From contig UQPI01000085.1 in assembly GCA_900542945.1 (NCBI GenBank), forward strand, positions 1-5,906: a DNA stretch of 5,906 nt. The letters are read 5' to 3'. Within the stretch, counting starts at the first letter, position 1, and every line of letters starts with the position of its first letter. Made by a program: the position numbers and the translations under genes. This document shows positions 1 through 5,228 of this stretch, piece after piece. The notes below the pieces were generated by a model, which saw only the letters and a program-made list of their open reading frames with translations, had not been told where the DNA came from and did not search any database. Source of the stretch: an uncultured Collinsella sp. GTDB lineage: Bacteria; Actinomycetota; Coriobacteriia; Coriobacteriales; Coriobacteriaceae.

Positions 1-2
1 CC

Positions 3-326
3 CAGACGTTCTATCACACCGTCGCCCATGACGATTTTTCGCTCACGCTCAAGTGCGCCGTTATCAGCTTGGGTGGTATGCACCTCTTTGTGTTTCCGAG
101 CGAGCTCGGCAGCGACCTTGGCGTTCGCATGAAGCGCGAATGTCCGGTTGAGGGGATTGTCTGCGGTTATACCAACGGCTATTACGAGTACTTCCTTCCG
201 GCGCGTGAATACGGCCTCTCCTTTGAGACCGAACGTACCCAGATTCCCCAAGGCGAACCGGAGCGCCTATGCGATAAGTTCTGTCAAACCGCGCGCCTTC
301 TCGGCGCGCCAGATTCGCGCCTGTAG
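3..326 (+). CDS. Neutral/alkaline ceramidase-like domain protein, 3' end (partial)
   Basis: The reading frame is open from the left edge and ends at TAG 324-326, giving the last 107 residues of a longer protein whose start lies outside the window. The C-terminal block runs from a hydrophobic strand (about residues 19-31, ending VFPSELG) through GVRMK and a GYTNGYYEYFLPAREYG stretch (about 55-71) to a helix ending near the stop. This resembles the end of the N-terminal domain of neutral/alkaline non-lysosomal ceramidases. As I remember that family, it has a P-S/G-E-x-x-S-x-L-G segment, then G-Y-A/T-N-x-Y-x-G-Y-x-P, then a tyrosine-rich loop. Those enzymes hydrolyse the amide bond of ceramide, but many bacterial members of the superfamily have no tested substrate. 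The zinc ligands expected upstream are not in view, so activity cannot be judged. The immunoglobulin-like C-terminal domain of classical ceramidases is absent, because the protein ends directly after this block. The family call is moderate and the substrate is unknown. Confidence 0.6.
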   Translation, partial: QTFYHTVAHDDFSLTLKCAVISLGGMHLFVFPSELGSDLGVRMKRECPVEGIVCGYTNGYYEYFLPAREYGLSFETERTQIPQGEPERLCDKFCQTARLLGAPDSRL

Positions 327-335
327 TTTTGCCGC

Positions 336-368
336 CACGGCATGGGACCCATGAGGGTCGCGGCCGTG
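336..368 (+). terminator. Possible weak terminator after the ceramidase-like gene
   Basis: Ten bases after the stop codon there is a nested dyad. CACGGC (336-341) pairs with GCCGTG (363-368), and inside it GACCC (346-350) pairs with GGGTC (355-359) around an ATGA loop. The bases that follow are only moderately T-rich (a TTCTTATTTCCCTTGTT stretch to about 394) and have no clean T run, so termination would be weak. The element may equally be a regulatory dyad for the downstream sugar permease. Confidence 0.35.
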
Positions 369-389
369 TGATCGGCGTTCTTATTTCCC

Positions 390-417
390 TTGTTATCTCC
401 CATCCCGGACGTATATG
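390..417 (+). promoter_or_regulatory. Candidate promoter of the PTS permease gene
   Basis: TTGTTA (390-395) and TATATG (412-417) each match four of six positions of the vegetative -35 and -10 consensus and are 16 nt apart. A start near 424 would give a leader of roughly 95 nt. The placement fits a promoter between the preceding stop and the permease gene, but the matches are moderate and no other evidence supports it. Confidence 0.33.
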
Positions 418-434
418 CGCCCGCGGATTTTAAA

Positions 435-475
435 GGGGAGGCGGGTTCTGTGGCTCCCCACGTCGACTACGGGGG
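435..475 (+). promoter_or_regulatory. Pair of mutually exclusive hairpins in the PTS leader
   Basis: GGGGAG (435-440) can pair with CTCCCC (454-459). The same CCCC (456-459), followed by CGT (461-463), can instead pair with ACG (469-471) and GGGG (472-475) around the CGACT loop. The two stems share bases 456-459 and cannot form together, which is the geometry of a switch. There is no T tract after the second stem and I found no BglG/LicT-type antiterminator target (RAT) sequence, so this is only a structural observation. Confidence 0.3.
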
Positions 476-506
476 TCTGGAATCAATGCCATGCCCCGCT
501 CAGAAA

Positions 507-513
507 AAGGAGG
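507..513 (+). promoter_or_regulatory. Ribosome binding site fixing the PTS start codon
   Basis: AAGGAGG lies 6 nt before the ATG at 520. The same frame is open further upstream, with an ATG at 415, but that codon has no Shine-Dalgarno sequence and would put about 35 non-conserved residues ahead of the IIB domain. The 520 start is therefore preferred. Confidence 0.9.
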
Positions 514-519
514 AATACC

Positions 520-1962
520 ATGAAATACCAGCAGCTTTGCGATGGAATCATCGCAAAGGTCGGTGGCCGAGACAATGTGCTGGACGTGAGTCACTGCATT
601 ACGCGTCTCCGCTTTCACCTCAAGGACGAATCGCTCGCCCAGACCGATGAGCTCAAGGCCATGAAGGGTGTCGTTGACGTCATCCAGGCCGGTGGACAGT
701 ATCAGGTCGTAATCGGTACCACCGTCGAGTCCGTCTACAATGAACTCGTTCAGATCGGCGGGTTCGACGCCAAGCCCGCGCTTGATATCGATGAGGGCGA
801 CAATGTCAAGAAGGGCGATCCGTTCTCGCGCCTACTCGCCATCATTTCCGAGATCCTGCAACCGGTTCTTGGCGTGCTTATGGCCGGTGGCTTCATCAAG
901 TCGATGCTCGCCCTCTGCACGGTTGCCGGTTGGCTCGCCAAGGACAGCAATACCTATGTGACGCTCTCGGCAATCGGAGATTCGGTCTTCTATTACTTCC
1001 CGCTTATCATCGGCTGGACGGCTGCCAAGAAGTTCGGACTTAAGCCCGTTATGGGTATGGCCCTCGGCGGCATCCTCGTCTACCCGACGCTCGTTGCCCT
1101 TATGGGTGGAGACCCGCTTTACACGCTCGGCACCGGTACGGTCCTTGAGTCCAATGTCTACGGTGATATCTTTGGCATCCCGTTGATTATGCAGAACTAT
1201 TCATCGACGATTCTGCCTGCGATTTTCATCGTCTGGATCGCCTCGAAGGTGCACAAATTCCTTTCTGGCGCACTGCCCGCGCTTGTGAGCTCGTTCTTCT
1301 CCAACATTTTGACGCTTCTCATTTGCGGCATCCTGGGCCTGCTTGTGGTCGGTCCGGTCATGACGGTCCTCTCCAACATCGTTGCCCAAATCATCCTGGC
1401 GCTCATCAACTTCCAGCCCGCCATCGCCGGTTTTGTCATCGGCACGTTCTGGAGCCTGCTCGTCATGTTCGGTCTGCACTGGGGCGTCATTCCGCTGTGG
1501 TTCATCGATGTCGCAACCTACGGCTATGACCTCATCAACCCTCTCGTATACGCAGGTGGGTGCGCCATCGCCGGTGCCGTGCTCGGCATGATCATTCGAA
1601 CCAAGGATTCCGAGGAAAACGCTGTCATCAACATCCCTGCTCTCGTCTCGTCGATCTTCGGCGTCAACGAGCCCGCGCTTTACGCCATCCTGCTGCCGCG
1701 TAAGCGTCTCATGTGGGCGACCTTCATTTCCGCCGGTGTCGGCGGCGCCATTGCCGGCCTTATGGGTGCCAAGCTCTATGCCTTCGGTGCCTCCGGTCCG
1801 CTCGGCTTCCCGAGCTTTATCAACCCCGCTGGCATCGATTCGGGCTTTATCGGTCTTGTCATCTCCGGTCTGGTCGCCTTTATTTTGGCGCTTATCGCCG
1901 CTATGGTGATCGGCACCAAGAAGGACGAGGGCGGTCAGACCCTCAACATCTCGGTGGACTAG
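520..1962 (+). CDS. PTS permease EIIBC, beta-glucoside/sucrose type
   Basis: This 480-residue protein is a membrane component of the phosphoenolpyruvate:sugar phosphotransferase system, which imports and phosphorylates a sugar in one step. Residues 1 to about 85 form the cytoplasmic IIB domain. The phosphorylated cysteine is Cys26 in the HCITRLRF motif, which is characteristic of the glucose/glucoside branch. Residues from about 105 to 465 form the multi-helix IIC channel, with NYSSTILPAI (226-235), GLHWGVIPL (318-326) and FGVNEPALY (380-388). The last corresponds to the GITEP substrate-binding motif of BglF-like permeases, with Glu384 as the key acid. E. coli BglF is about 625 residues with a C-terminal IIA domain. 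Here the protein stops after IIC, so IIA must be supplied in trans. No glycosidase, antiterminator or IIA gene is next to it, so the sugar (beta-glucoside, sucrose, trehalose or similar) cannot be assigned. The family assignment is secure. Confidence 0.92.
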   Translation: MKYQQLCDGIIAKVGGRDNVLDVSHCITRLRFHLKDESLAQTDELKAMKGVVDVIQAGGQYQVVIGTTVESVYNELVQIGGFDAKPALDIDEGDNVKKGDPFSRLLAIISEILQPVLGVLMAGGFIKSMLALCTVAGWLAKDSNTYVTLSAIGDSVFYYFPLIIGWTAAKKFGLKPVMGMALGGILVYPTLVALMGGDPLYTLGTGTVLESNVYGDIFGIPLIMQNYSSTILPAIFIVWIASKVHKFLSGALPALVSSFFSNILTLLICGILGLLVVGPVMTVLSNIVAQIILALINFQPAIAGFVIGTFWSLLVMFGLHWGVIPLWFIDVATYGYDLINPLVYAGGCAIAGAVLGMIIRTKDSEENAVINIPALVSSIFGVNEPALYAILLPRKRLMWATFISAGVGGAIAGLMGAKLYAFGASGPLGFPSFINPAGIDSGFIGLVISGLVAFILALIAAMVIGTKKDEGGQTLNISVD

Positions 1963-1983
1963 TCCATCTACCCGCTTTGATTT

Positions 1984-2023
1984 AAAAGGCCTCGGACGGC
2001 AGCTGTGCTGTCCGGGGCCTTTT
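1984..2023. terminator. Bidirectional intrinsic terminator between convergent genes
   Basis: AAAAGGCC (1984-1991) and CGGAC (1993-1997) pair with GTCCG (2010-2014) and GGCCTTTT (2016-2023). A T-G wobble at 1992/2015 completes a 14-bp stem with a 12-nt loop. The arm ends in T on both strands, and further T-rich sequence (TGCGTTTTG) follows on the plus strand. It begins 22 nt after the PTS stop and 63 nt past the LysR stop on the other strand, so it can end both convergent transcripts. Confidence 0.9.
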
Positions 2024-2085
2024 GCGTTTTGTACCGTTGCCGGTTGGTTTGTGGGGCATCTCAAAAGTGGCGGTGTGTGCTGGGA

Positions 2086-3009
2086 TTACGACGACTGCGG
2101 CGCTTCGGAGGTCATGCGGCCGCCCTGTAGAAGCTGGCGATAGGGGAGAAAGCCGATAAACGAGACGACGGCTTGCGAGTACGCAGCGCTCCGTTTGAGG
2201 TAGAGCCTGACCTCGGAGGTCGTTGCAGGCTCGAGCGGCACGAGGGCCACCTTGCCGCCGGCGAGTGATTCGGCAGGCTTGCGCATGAGCAGCGAGACGC
2301 CGGCATCGCGCGCGACAAGCGAGATGATGTTTTCTGCCCGTTTGCCGGTAAACGTGACACGTGGGCTGAATCCTGCCTTGCGGCAAAGGGAGAGGGTGAG
2401 TTCGCTCACGAACGAGCCTTGGGGAAGCATAAGGAAATTCTCATCGATAAGGTCGTCGATCTCGATGGCGTTGCGCTTGGCGAGTGGATGGTCGAGCGGG
2501 ATAACGGCCACGAGCCGGTCGGTTGTAAAGGGGATTTTTTTAAACTCCGGCTCGATGACGCCGCCGTCGCGGATGAAGGCGAGGTCGATGTCCTCGCGCA
2601 AGAGCATCTGCTTGAGTGCGCTGCCTTCGCCCTCGATGAGCTCAACGGAATACGAGGGGTTCGCCTGCTGGAAATCGATGACGGCGTCCGTGATTCCATA
2701 GGGAGCCATGATGGGGATGGAGCCCACGGTGATGCGTTCGAGTGGTTCATCTGCGGCTATCTGGATGGCAGCGAGATAGCGATGCTGGAGCGTCGCTATC
2801 TTTTGTGCATAGGGGAGGAGCGCTTCGCCTTGCGCGGTGAGCGTAACGTGGCGTTGACTCCGATCGATGAGATTACAGCCGAGCTCGCGCTCCATTGCCA
2901 TAATGTGCTTGGAGAGAGTCGACTGCGACATGAAGAGCAGCTCCGCCGCATCGAGAAACGTACGCGACTGCGCCAAGATGGCGAACTCACCAAAACGGCT
3001 GATATCCAT
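2086..3009 (-). CDS. LysR-family transcriptional regulator
   Basis: This 307-residue protein has the usual LysR length and layout. An N-terminal winged helix-turn-helix occupies about residues 1-60: the segment TFLDAAELLFMSQSTLSKHI (17-36) is the recognition unit, and ELGCNLIDRSQRHVTLTAQG (42-61) is the typical wing. A linker helix follows to about 88, and an effector-binding domain of the periplasmic-binding-protein fold spans about 92-295, beginning ERITVGSIPI. The start is set by GGAGG (rc of 3017-3021), 7 nt before the ATG. It lies 36 nt downstream of the deformylase gene on the same strand, so the two are probably cotranscribed. The gene ends facing the shared terminator. LysR proteins often control a divergent gene. 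Here the closest divergent gene is the efflux pump beyond the deformylase, a plausible but unproven target. The effector cannot be named from sequence. Confidence 0.93.
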   Translation of the reverse strand: MDISRFGEFAILAQSRTFLDAAELLFMSQSTLSKHIMAMERELGCNLIDRSQRHVTLTAQGEALLPYAQKIATLQHRYLAAIQIAADEPLERITVGSIPIMAPYGITDAVIDFQQANPSYSVELIEGEGSALKQMLLREDIDLAFIRDGGVIEPEFKKIPFTTDRLVAVIPLDHPLAKRNAIEIDDLIDENFLMLPQGSFVSELTLSLCRKAGFSPRVTFTGKRAENIISLVARDAGVSLLMRKPAESLAGGKVALVPLEPATTSEVRLYLKRSAAYSQAVVSFIGFLPYRQLLQGGRMTSEAPQSS

Positions 3010-3045
3010 AGGGTAGCCTCCGGTTCCCTCATGTCGGCAAGTAAC

Positions 3046-3456
3046 CTAGATCACGATTCCTTGGCAGTGGTCGATTTCGTGTTGGATGATTTCGGCGGTG
3101 TAGCCCGAGAAGTTTTTGATGAGGTGGACGAAATTCTCGTCCAAATACTCAACCTTAATGCGGCGATAGCGAGTACAGGGGCGCTCGCCGGAAAGCGAGA
3201 GACATCCTTCGCTCGTCTGATAGGAATTGACCTGCTCAAGAATTTGAGGGTTGTACATCAGCAGCGCCCTGTTGCCGTCCTTTACGCAGATGATGCGTTT
3301 GCGCACGCCAATCATGTTGGCGGCAAGGCCCACGCACTCGTGCTCATGCTCATGGAGCGTATCCAGGAGGTCCTGCCCGGTCGCGGCATCGTCGGGTCCC
3401 GCGTCTTCGGAAGGCAGGCGCAAAAAGAACTCGGATTTCATGATGGGCTTAATCAT
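3046..3456 (-). CDS. def: Peptide deformylase, short form
   Basis: The 136-residue protein belongs to the peptide deformylase family, metal enzymes that remove the formyl group from the N-terminal methionine of new proteins in the cytoplasm. All three signature motifs are present. They are GLAANMIG (43-50), EGCLSL (83-88) with the metal-ligand Cys85, and QHEIDH (125-130) with metal ligands His126 and His130 and catalytic Glu127. In motif I the glutamine conserved in standard enzymes (G-x-G-x-A-A-x-Q) is replaced by Met48. From memory, a group of short Firmicutes-type paralogues also reads AANMIG, so this looks like a subfamily trait rather than a defect. The protein is shorter than the roughly 168-residue E. 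coli enzyme and ends soon after the HEIDH helix. AGGAG (rc of 3463-3467) lies 6 nt before the ATG and supports this start over the Met at codon 6. It may be a second, non-housekeeping deformylase. The gene leads a probable operon with the LysR gene. Confidence 0.93.
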   Translation of the reverse strand: MIKPIMKSEFFLRLPSEDAGPDDAATGQDLLDTLHEHEHECVGLAANMIGVRKRIICVKDGNRALLMYNPQILEQVNSYQTSEGCLSLSGERPCTRYRRIKVEYLDENFVHLIKNFSGYTAEIIQHEIDHCQGIVI

Positions 3457-3494
3457 GGCGGGCTCCTCATGTCTCGTGCTTTCGTGAACTTTTA

Positions 3495-3500
3495 ATAATA
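3495..3500 (-). promoter_or_regulatory. Candidate -10 box of the deformylase-LysR operon
   Basis: On the minus strand this reads TATTAT, five of six consensus positions, inside the only AT-rich patch of the divergent intergenic region. A start near 3488 gives a leader of about 30 nt. The -35 match is poor: CTGACG lies 19 nt upstream on that strand. The call rests mainly on the -10 and the position. Confidence 0.35.
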
Positions 3501-3528
3501 GCGCGGAAGGAAAGCTGCGCGTCAGCGT

Positions 3529-3534
3529 TACAAT
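3529..3534 (+). promoter_or_regulatory. Candidate -10 box of the efflux gene
   Basis: TACAAT matches five of six consensus positions and would start transcription near 3541, leaving a leader of about 120 nt that contains the structures at 3587-3652. There is no good -35 hexamer at 16-18 nt upstream, so the promoter might need an activator or the call may be wrong. Confidence 0.3.
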
Positions 3535-3586
3535 CTTTCAACGTTGGACCATGTTGTCGGATCCGTCGCGTGCGGCGTCTGACGTA

Positions 3587-3614
3587 AGTCTAGGGCTCAT
3601 GCTCGCCCTGGACT
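3587..3614 (+). promoter_or_regulatory. 10-bp stem-loop in the efflux gene leader
   Basis: AGTCTAGGGC (3587-3596) pairs with GCCCTGGACT (3605-3614) across an 8-nt TCATGCTC loop. All ten pairs form, with one U-G wobble at 3591/3610. It ends 46 nt before the start codon and is not followed by a T run, so it is not a standard terminator. It could be a leader RNA element or a DNA dyad operator for a dimeric regulator. The wobble slightly favours RNA. Confidence 0.5.
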
Positions 3615-3615
3615 G

Positions 3616-3654
3616 TTCCTCTGGGGCGATGCGACTGTCGTTCCAAGAGGAAGG
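3616..3654 (+). promoter_or_regulatory. Ribosome binding site with a complementary anti-SD segment
   Basis: AGGAAGG (3648-3654) lies 6 nt before the ATG at 3661 and sets that start. AGAGGAA (3646-3652), which overlaps it, is perfectly complementary to TTCCTCT (3616-3622), just after the upstream stem-loop. Pairing would hide the ribosome binding site, so translation could be controlled. The 23-nt loop and 7-bp stem are modest, so formation is not certain. Confidence 0.45.
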
Positions 3655-3660
3655 AAATGC

Positions 3661-5076
3661 ATGGGGAGCAAATCTCAGCAACAAGTTCAAGCAACGCCAT
3701 CGGCCACTTCGGCGTTTCTCGTCGTAATGTATATTGCAGCCTTTGTCGCCGCGTTTAACGAGAACATCATTAACGTGGCACTGCACGATATCATGGCGGC
3801 CTTTTCGGTGAGTGCCACCACGGCGCAGTGGCTCGTTTCGGGATACATGATCGTGACGTCGATCTTTACGGCCATCATGGCCTTTCTGTCCGGTCGTTTC
3901 TCGACGCGCAAGCTGCTGTTTTTCGCATGCGGATGCATGGTCGCCGGAGAAGTCCTGTGCCTGGTCGCCCCGTCGTTTACCGTTTTGCTGCCAAGTCGTA
4001 TTTTGCAGGCTGCGGGATCGGGCATCTTGTTTCCGCTCATGATGAATGTGGTGCTATCTTGTGCTCCGCGCGAGAAGCTCGGTCTGTATCTGAGCCTGGG
4101 CGGTGCCTGCATTACGCTAGGGCCGGCGTTTGGGCCCGTGATTAGTGGTCTTATGTGCACGTTGTTTTGCTGGAGGGCGGTGTTCGTAGTGCCGCTGGTG
4201 GGCGGTGTCGTGGTCGCCGCGGCGGCAGCAAAGCTCGTTCGGAATGTCGGAGAGCGCTCGAACACCACGCTTGATATTCTGTCGGTTGTTTTGCTCGCCG
4301 CCGGCATTACGGCGTTTGTGTATTCCGTAGGCGAGTTCTCGACCAATGTGATGGCCGGTATCGCGACGCTTTTCGCCGCTGTTGTGGTGCTCGGCCTGTT
4401 TGCGGTTCGTCAGCTCAAGCTCAAGCATCCGGTGCTTAACGTGCGTCCCATGGCGAGCGTTCGTTTTTGGCCTGCATGCCTGCTTGTGGTGGTGTCGATG
4501 ATGACGACGTTCTCGATGAGCGTTTTGTTGCCGCTCTATTTTGAGGGCGCATACGGCATGACCGCACTTGTCGCGGGTTTGCTCATTTTGCCGGCGATCG
4601 CCTGCAACGCTGTGACCTCGATTGTGGGCGGACGCGTGATGGATGCCCGTGGTGCGTGGCCGCTGCTGCCGGTCGGCTTTGCCCTGATCGCTGTGGGGCA
4701 GACGGCAATCTCGATGACCGCGGCAAGCATGAACATCGGCGTTGTCGTGCTGCTGACCGTTGTGGTGTATGCCGGCGTCGGTTTGGTACTGAGCCCCTCG
4801 CAGACCGCCGGTTTGGAGACGCTTCCCGCCGCTGAGCATCCTCACGGAACGGCATTGCTTAACACGTGGAACATGATTGCCGCGTCGTTTGGTCCGTCGC
4901 TGTTTATCGGCCTGCTTTCGAGTTCTGCGGTGGCTGCTGGCGCCGCAGGCGTTGCGTCGGACGTTGCCCAGGCGATAGGATTTGCAGCCGCCGTGCGCGT
5001 GGCGGCCGTGATTGCCGTTGTCGGGTTCGCGGTGTCGCTGGTGTACGCTCGCCGCGAGTCGCACATGTCGCATTAA
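3661..5076 (+). CDS. MFS drug:proton antiporter, DHA2 (14-helix) family
   Basis: The 471-residue integral membrane protein is a major facilitator superfamily exporter of the EmrB/QacA type. Hydrophobic segments can be placed at about 18-38, 54-74, 84-104, 108-132, 140-166, 172-190, 204-223, 230-248, 268-293, 298-318, 335-355, 358-378, 397-420 and 435-463, that is 14 helices. Family motifs are visible. FNENIINVAL (32-41) in helix 1 carries Glu34, the acidic site seen in DHA2 pumps. GRFSTRK (78-84) is a motif A variant without the usual Asp. PSRILQAAGSG (111-121) is motif B, and LGGACITLGPAFGPVISG (146-163) is motif C of antiporters. Such pumps use the proton gradient to export drugs, dyes, bile salts or metabolites, and the substrate here is unknown. 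The start has an SD (AGGAAGG) 6 nt upstream. The gene is divergent from the deformylase-LysR pair and has a structured leader, so regulation is likely. No clear terminator follows. Confidence 0.92.
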   Translation: MGSKSQQQVQATPSATSAFLVVMYIAAFVAAFNENIINVALHDIMAAFSVSATTAQWLVSGYMIVTSIFTAIMAFLSGRFSTRKLLFFACGCMVAGEVLCLVAPSFTVLLPSRILQAAGSGILFPLMMNVVLSCAPREKLGLYLSLGGACITLGPAFGPVISGLMCTLFCWRAVFVVPLVGGVVVAAAAAKLVRNVGERSNTTLDILSVVLLAAGITAFVYSVGEFSTNVMAGIATLFAAVVVLGLFAVRQLKLKHPVLNVRPMASVRFWPACLLVVVSMMTTFSMSVLLPLYFEGAYGMTALVAGLLILPAIACNAVTSIVGGRVMDARGAWPLLPVGFALIAVGQTAISMTAASMNIGVVVLLTVVVYAGVGLVLSPSQTAGLETLPAAEHPHGTALLNTWNMIAASFGPSLFIGLLSSSAVAAGAAGVASDVAQAIGFAAAVRVAAVIAVVGFAVSLVYARRESHMSH

Positions 5077-5154
5077 TGTGTGCACATAGATTCTGCAGCT
5101 AGATTGGATGGCGACACCATAAACTAATGGACGTTTTGCCGAGAGGCATGAATG

Positions 5155-5160
5155 TATAAA
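5155..5160 (+). promoter_or_regulatory. Candidate -10 box of the winged-helix/RGG gene
   Basis: TATAAA matches five of six consensus positions in the AT-richest part of the 152-nt spacer after the efflux gene. A start near 5167 would give a leader of about 60 nt that includes the second and third tandem hairpins but would begin inside the first. No convincing -35 hexamer is seen at normal spacing, and readthrough from the efflux gene is possible because I see no terminator between them. Confidence 0.33.
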
Positions 5161-5214
5161 GCGCAAAGAGTGCGCGACGGGCCCCGCGAATGGGGCGATG
5201 ATGCCCGAGAGGGC
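5161..5214 (+). promoter_or_regulatory. Three tandem small hairpins upstream of the winged-helix/RGG gene
   Basis: Three stems follow one another: GCGCA (5161-5165) with TGCGC (5171-5175), loop AAGAG; GCCCC (5181-5185) with GGGGC (5192-5196), loop GCGAAT; and GCCC (5203-5206) with GGGC (5211-5214), closing a GAGA tetraloop of the stable GNRA type. The last ends 5 nt before the Shine-Dalgarno AGGAG (5220-5224). None has a T tract, so they are leader structures rather than terminators. Each stem is short, so chance is possible in this GC-rich sequence. Confidence 0.35.
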
Positions 5215-5228
5215 CAAGAAGGAGTCTC

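Noticed and set aside
291..309. Perfect 7-bp all-GC hairpin (GCGCGCC / GGCGCGC, loop TTCTC) at the end of the ceramidase-like gene
   Set aside because: It lies inside the coding region before the stop and is not followed by a T tract. Codons for Ala-Arg-Leu-Leu-Gly-Ala explain it, so I do not call it a terminator.
1201..2064. Long open frame on the minus strand opposite the PTS permease (287 codons)
   Set aside because: Its product is rich in Asp, Arg, His and Gly with no domain logic, and it lies antisense to a clear permease. This is the usual shadow of a high-GC gene.
2419..3495. Long plus-strand open frame of 358 codons opposite the LysR and deformylase genes
   Set aside because: It spans two unmistakable minus-strand genes and their gap, and it has no recognisable motif or good ribosome site. 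It is a codon-bias shadow.
3551..3727. Possible 58-codon upstream frame beginning in the efflux leader and overlapping the pump start
   Set aside because: It has no Shine-Dalgarno before the ATG at 3551 or the in-frame ATG at 3599, and the product has no recognisable character. A leader-peptide role cannot be excluded but is not supported.
5079..5086. TGTGCACA palindrome just after the efflux stop codon
   Set aside because: An 8-bp palindrome with no loop and no T run cannot act as a terminator, and a single copy is not evidence for an operator.
4117..5217. Minus-strand open frame of 366 codons opposite the efflux pump
   Set aside because: The translation is dominated by His, Arg and Gln, typical of reading a membrane-protein gene backwards. 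The pump itself has all its family motifs.
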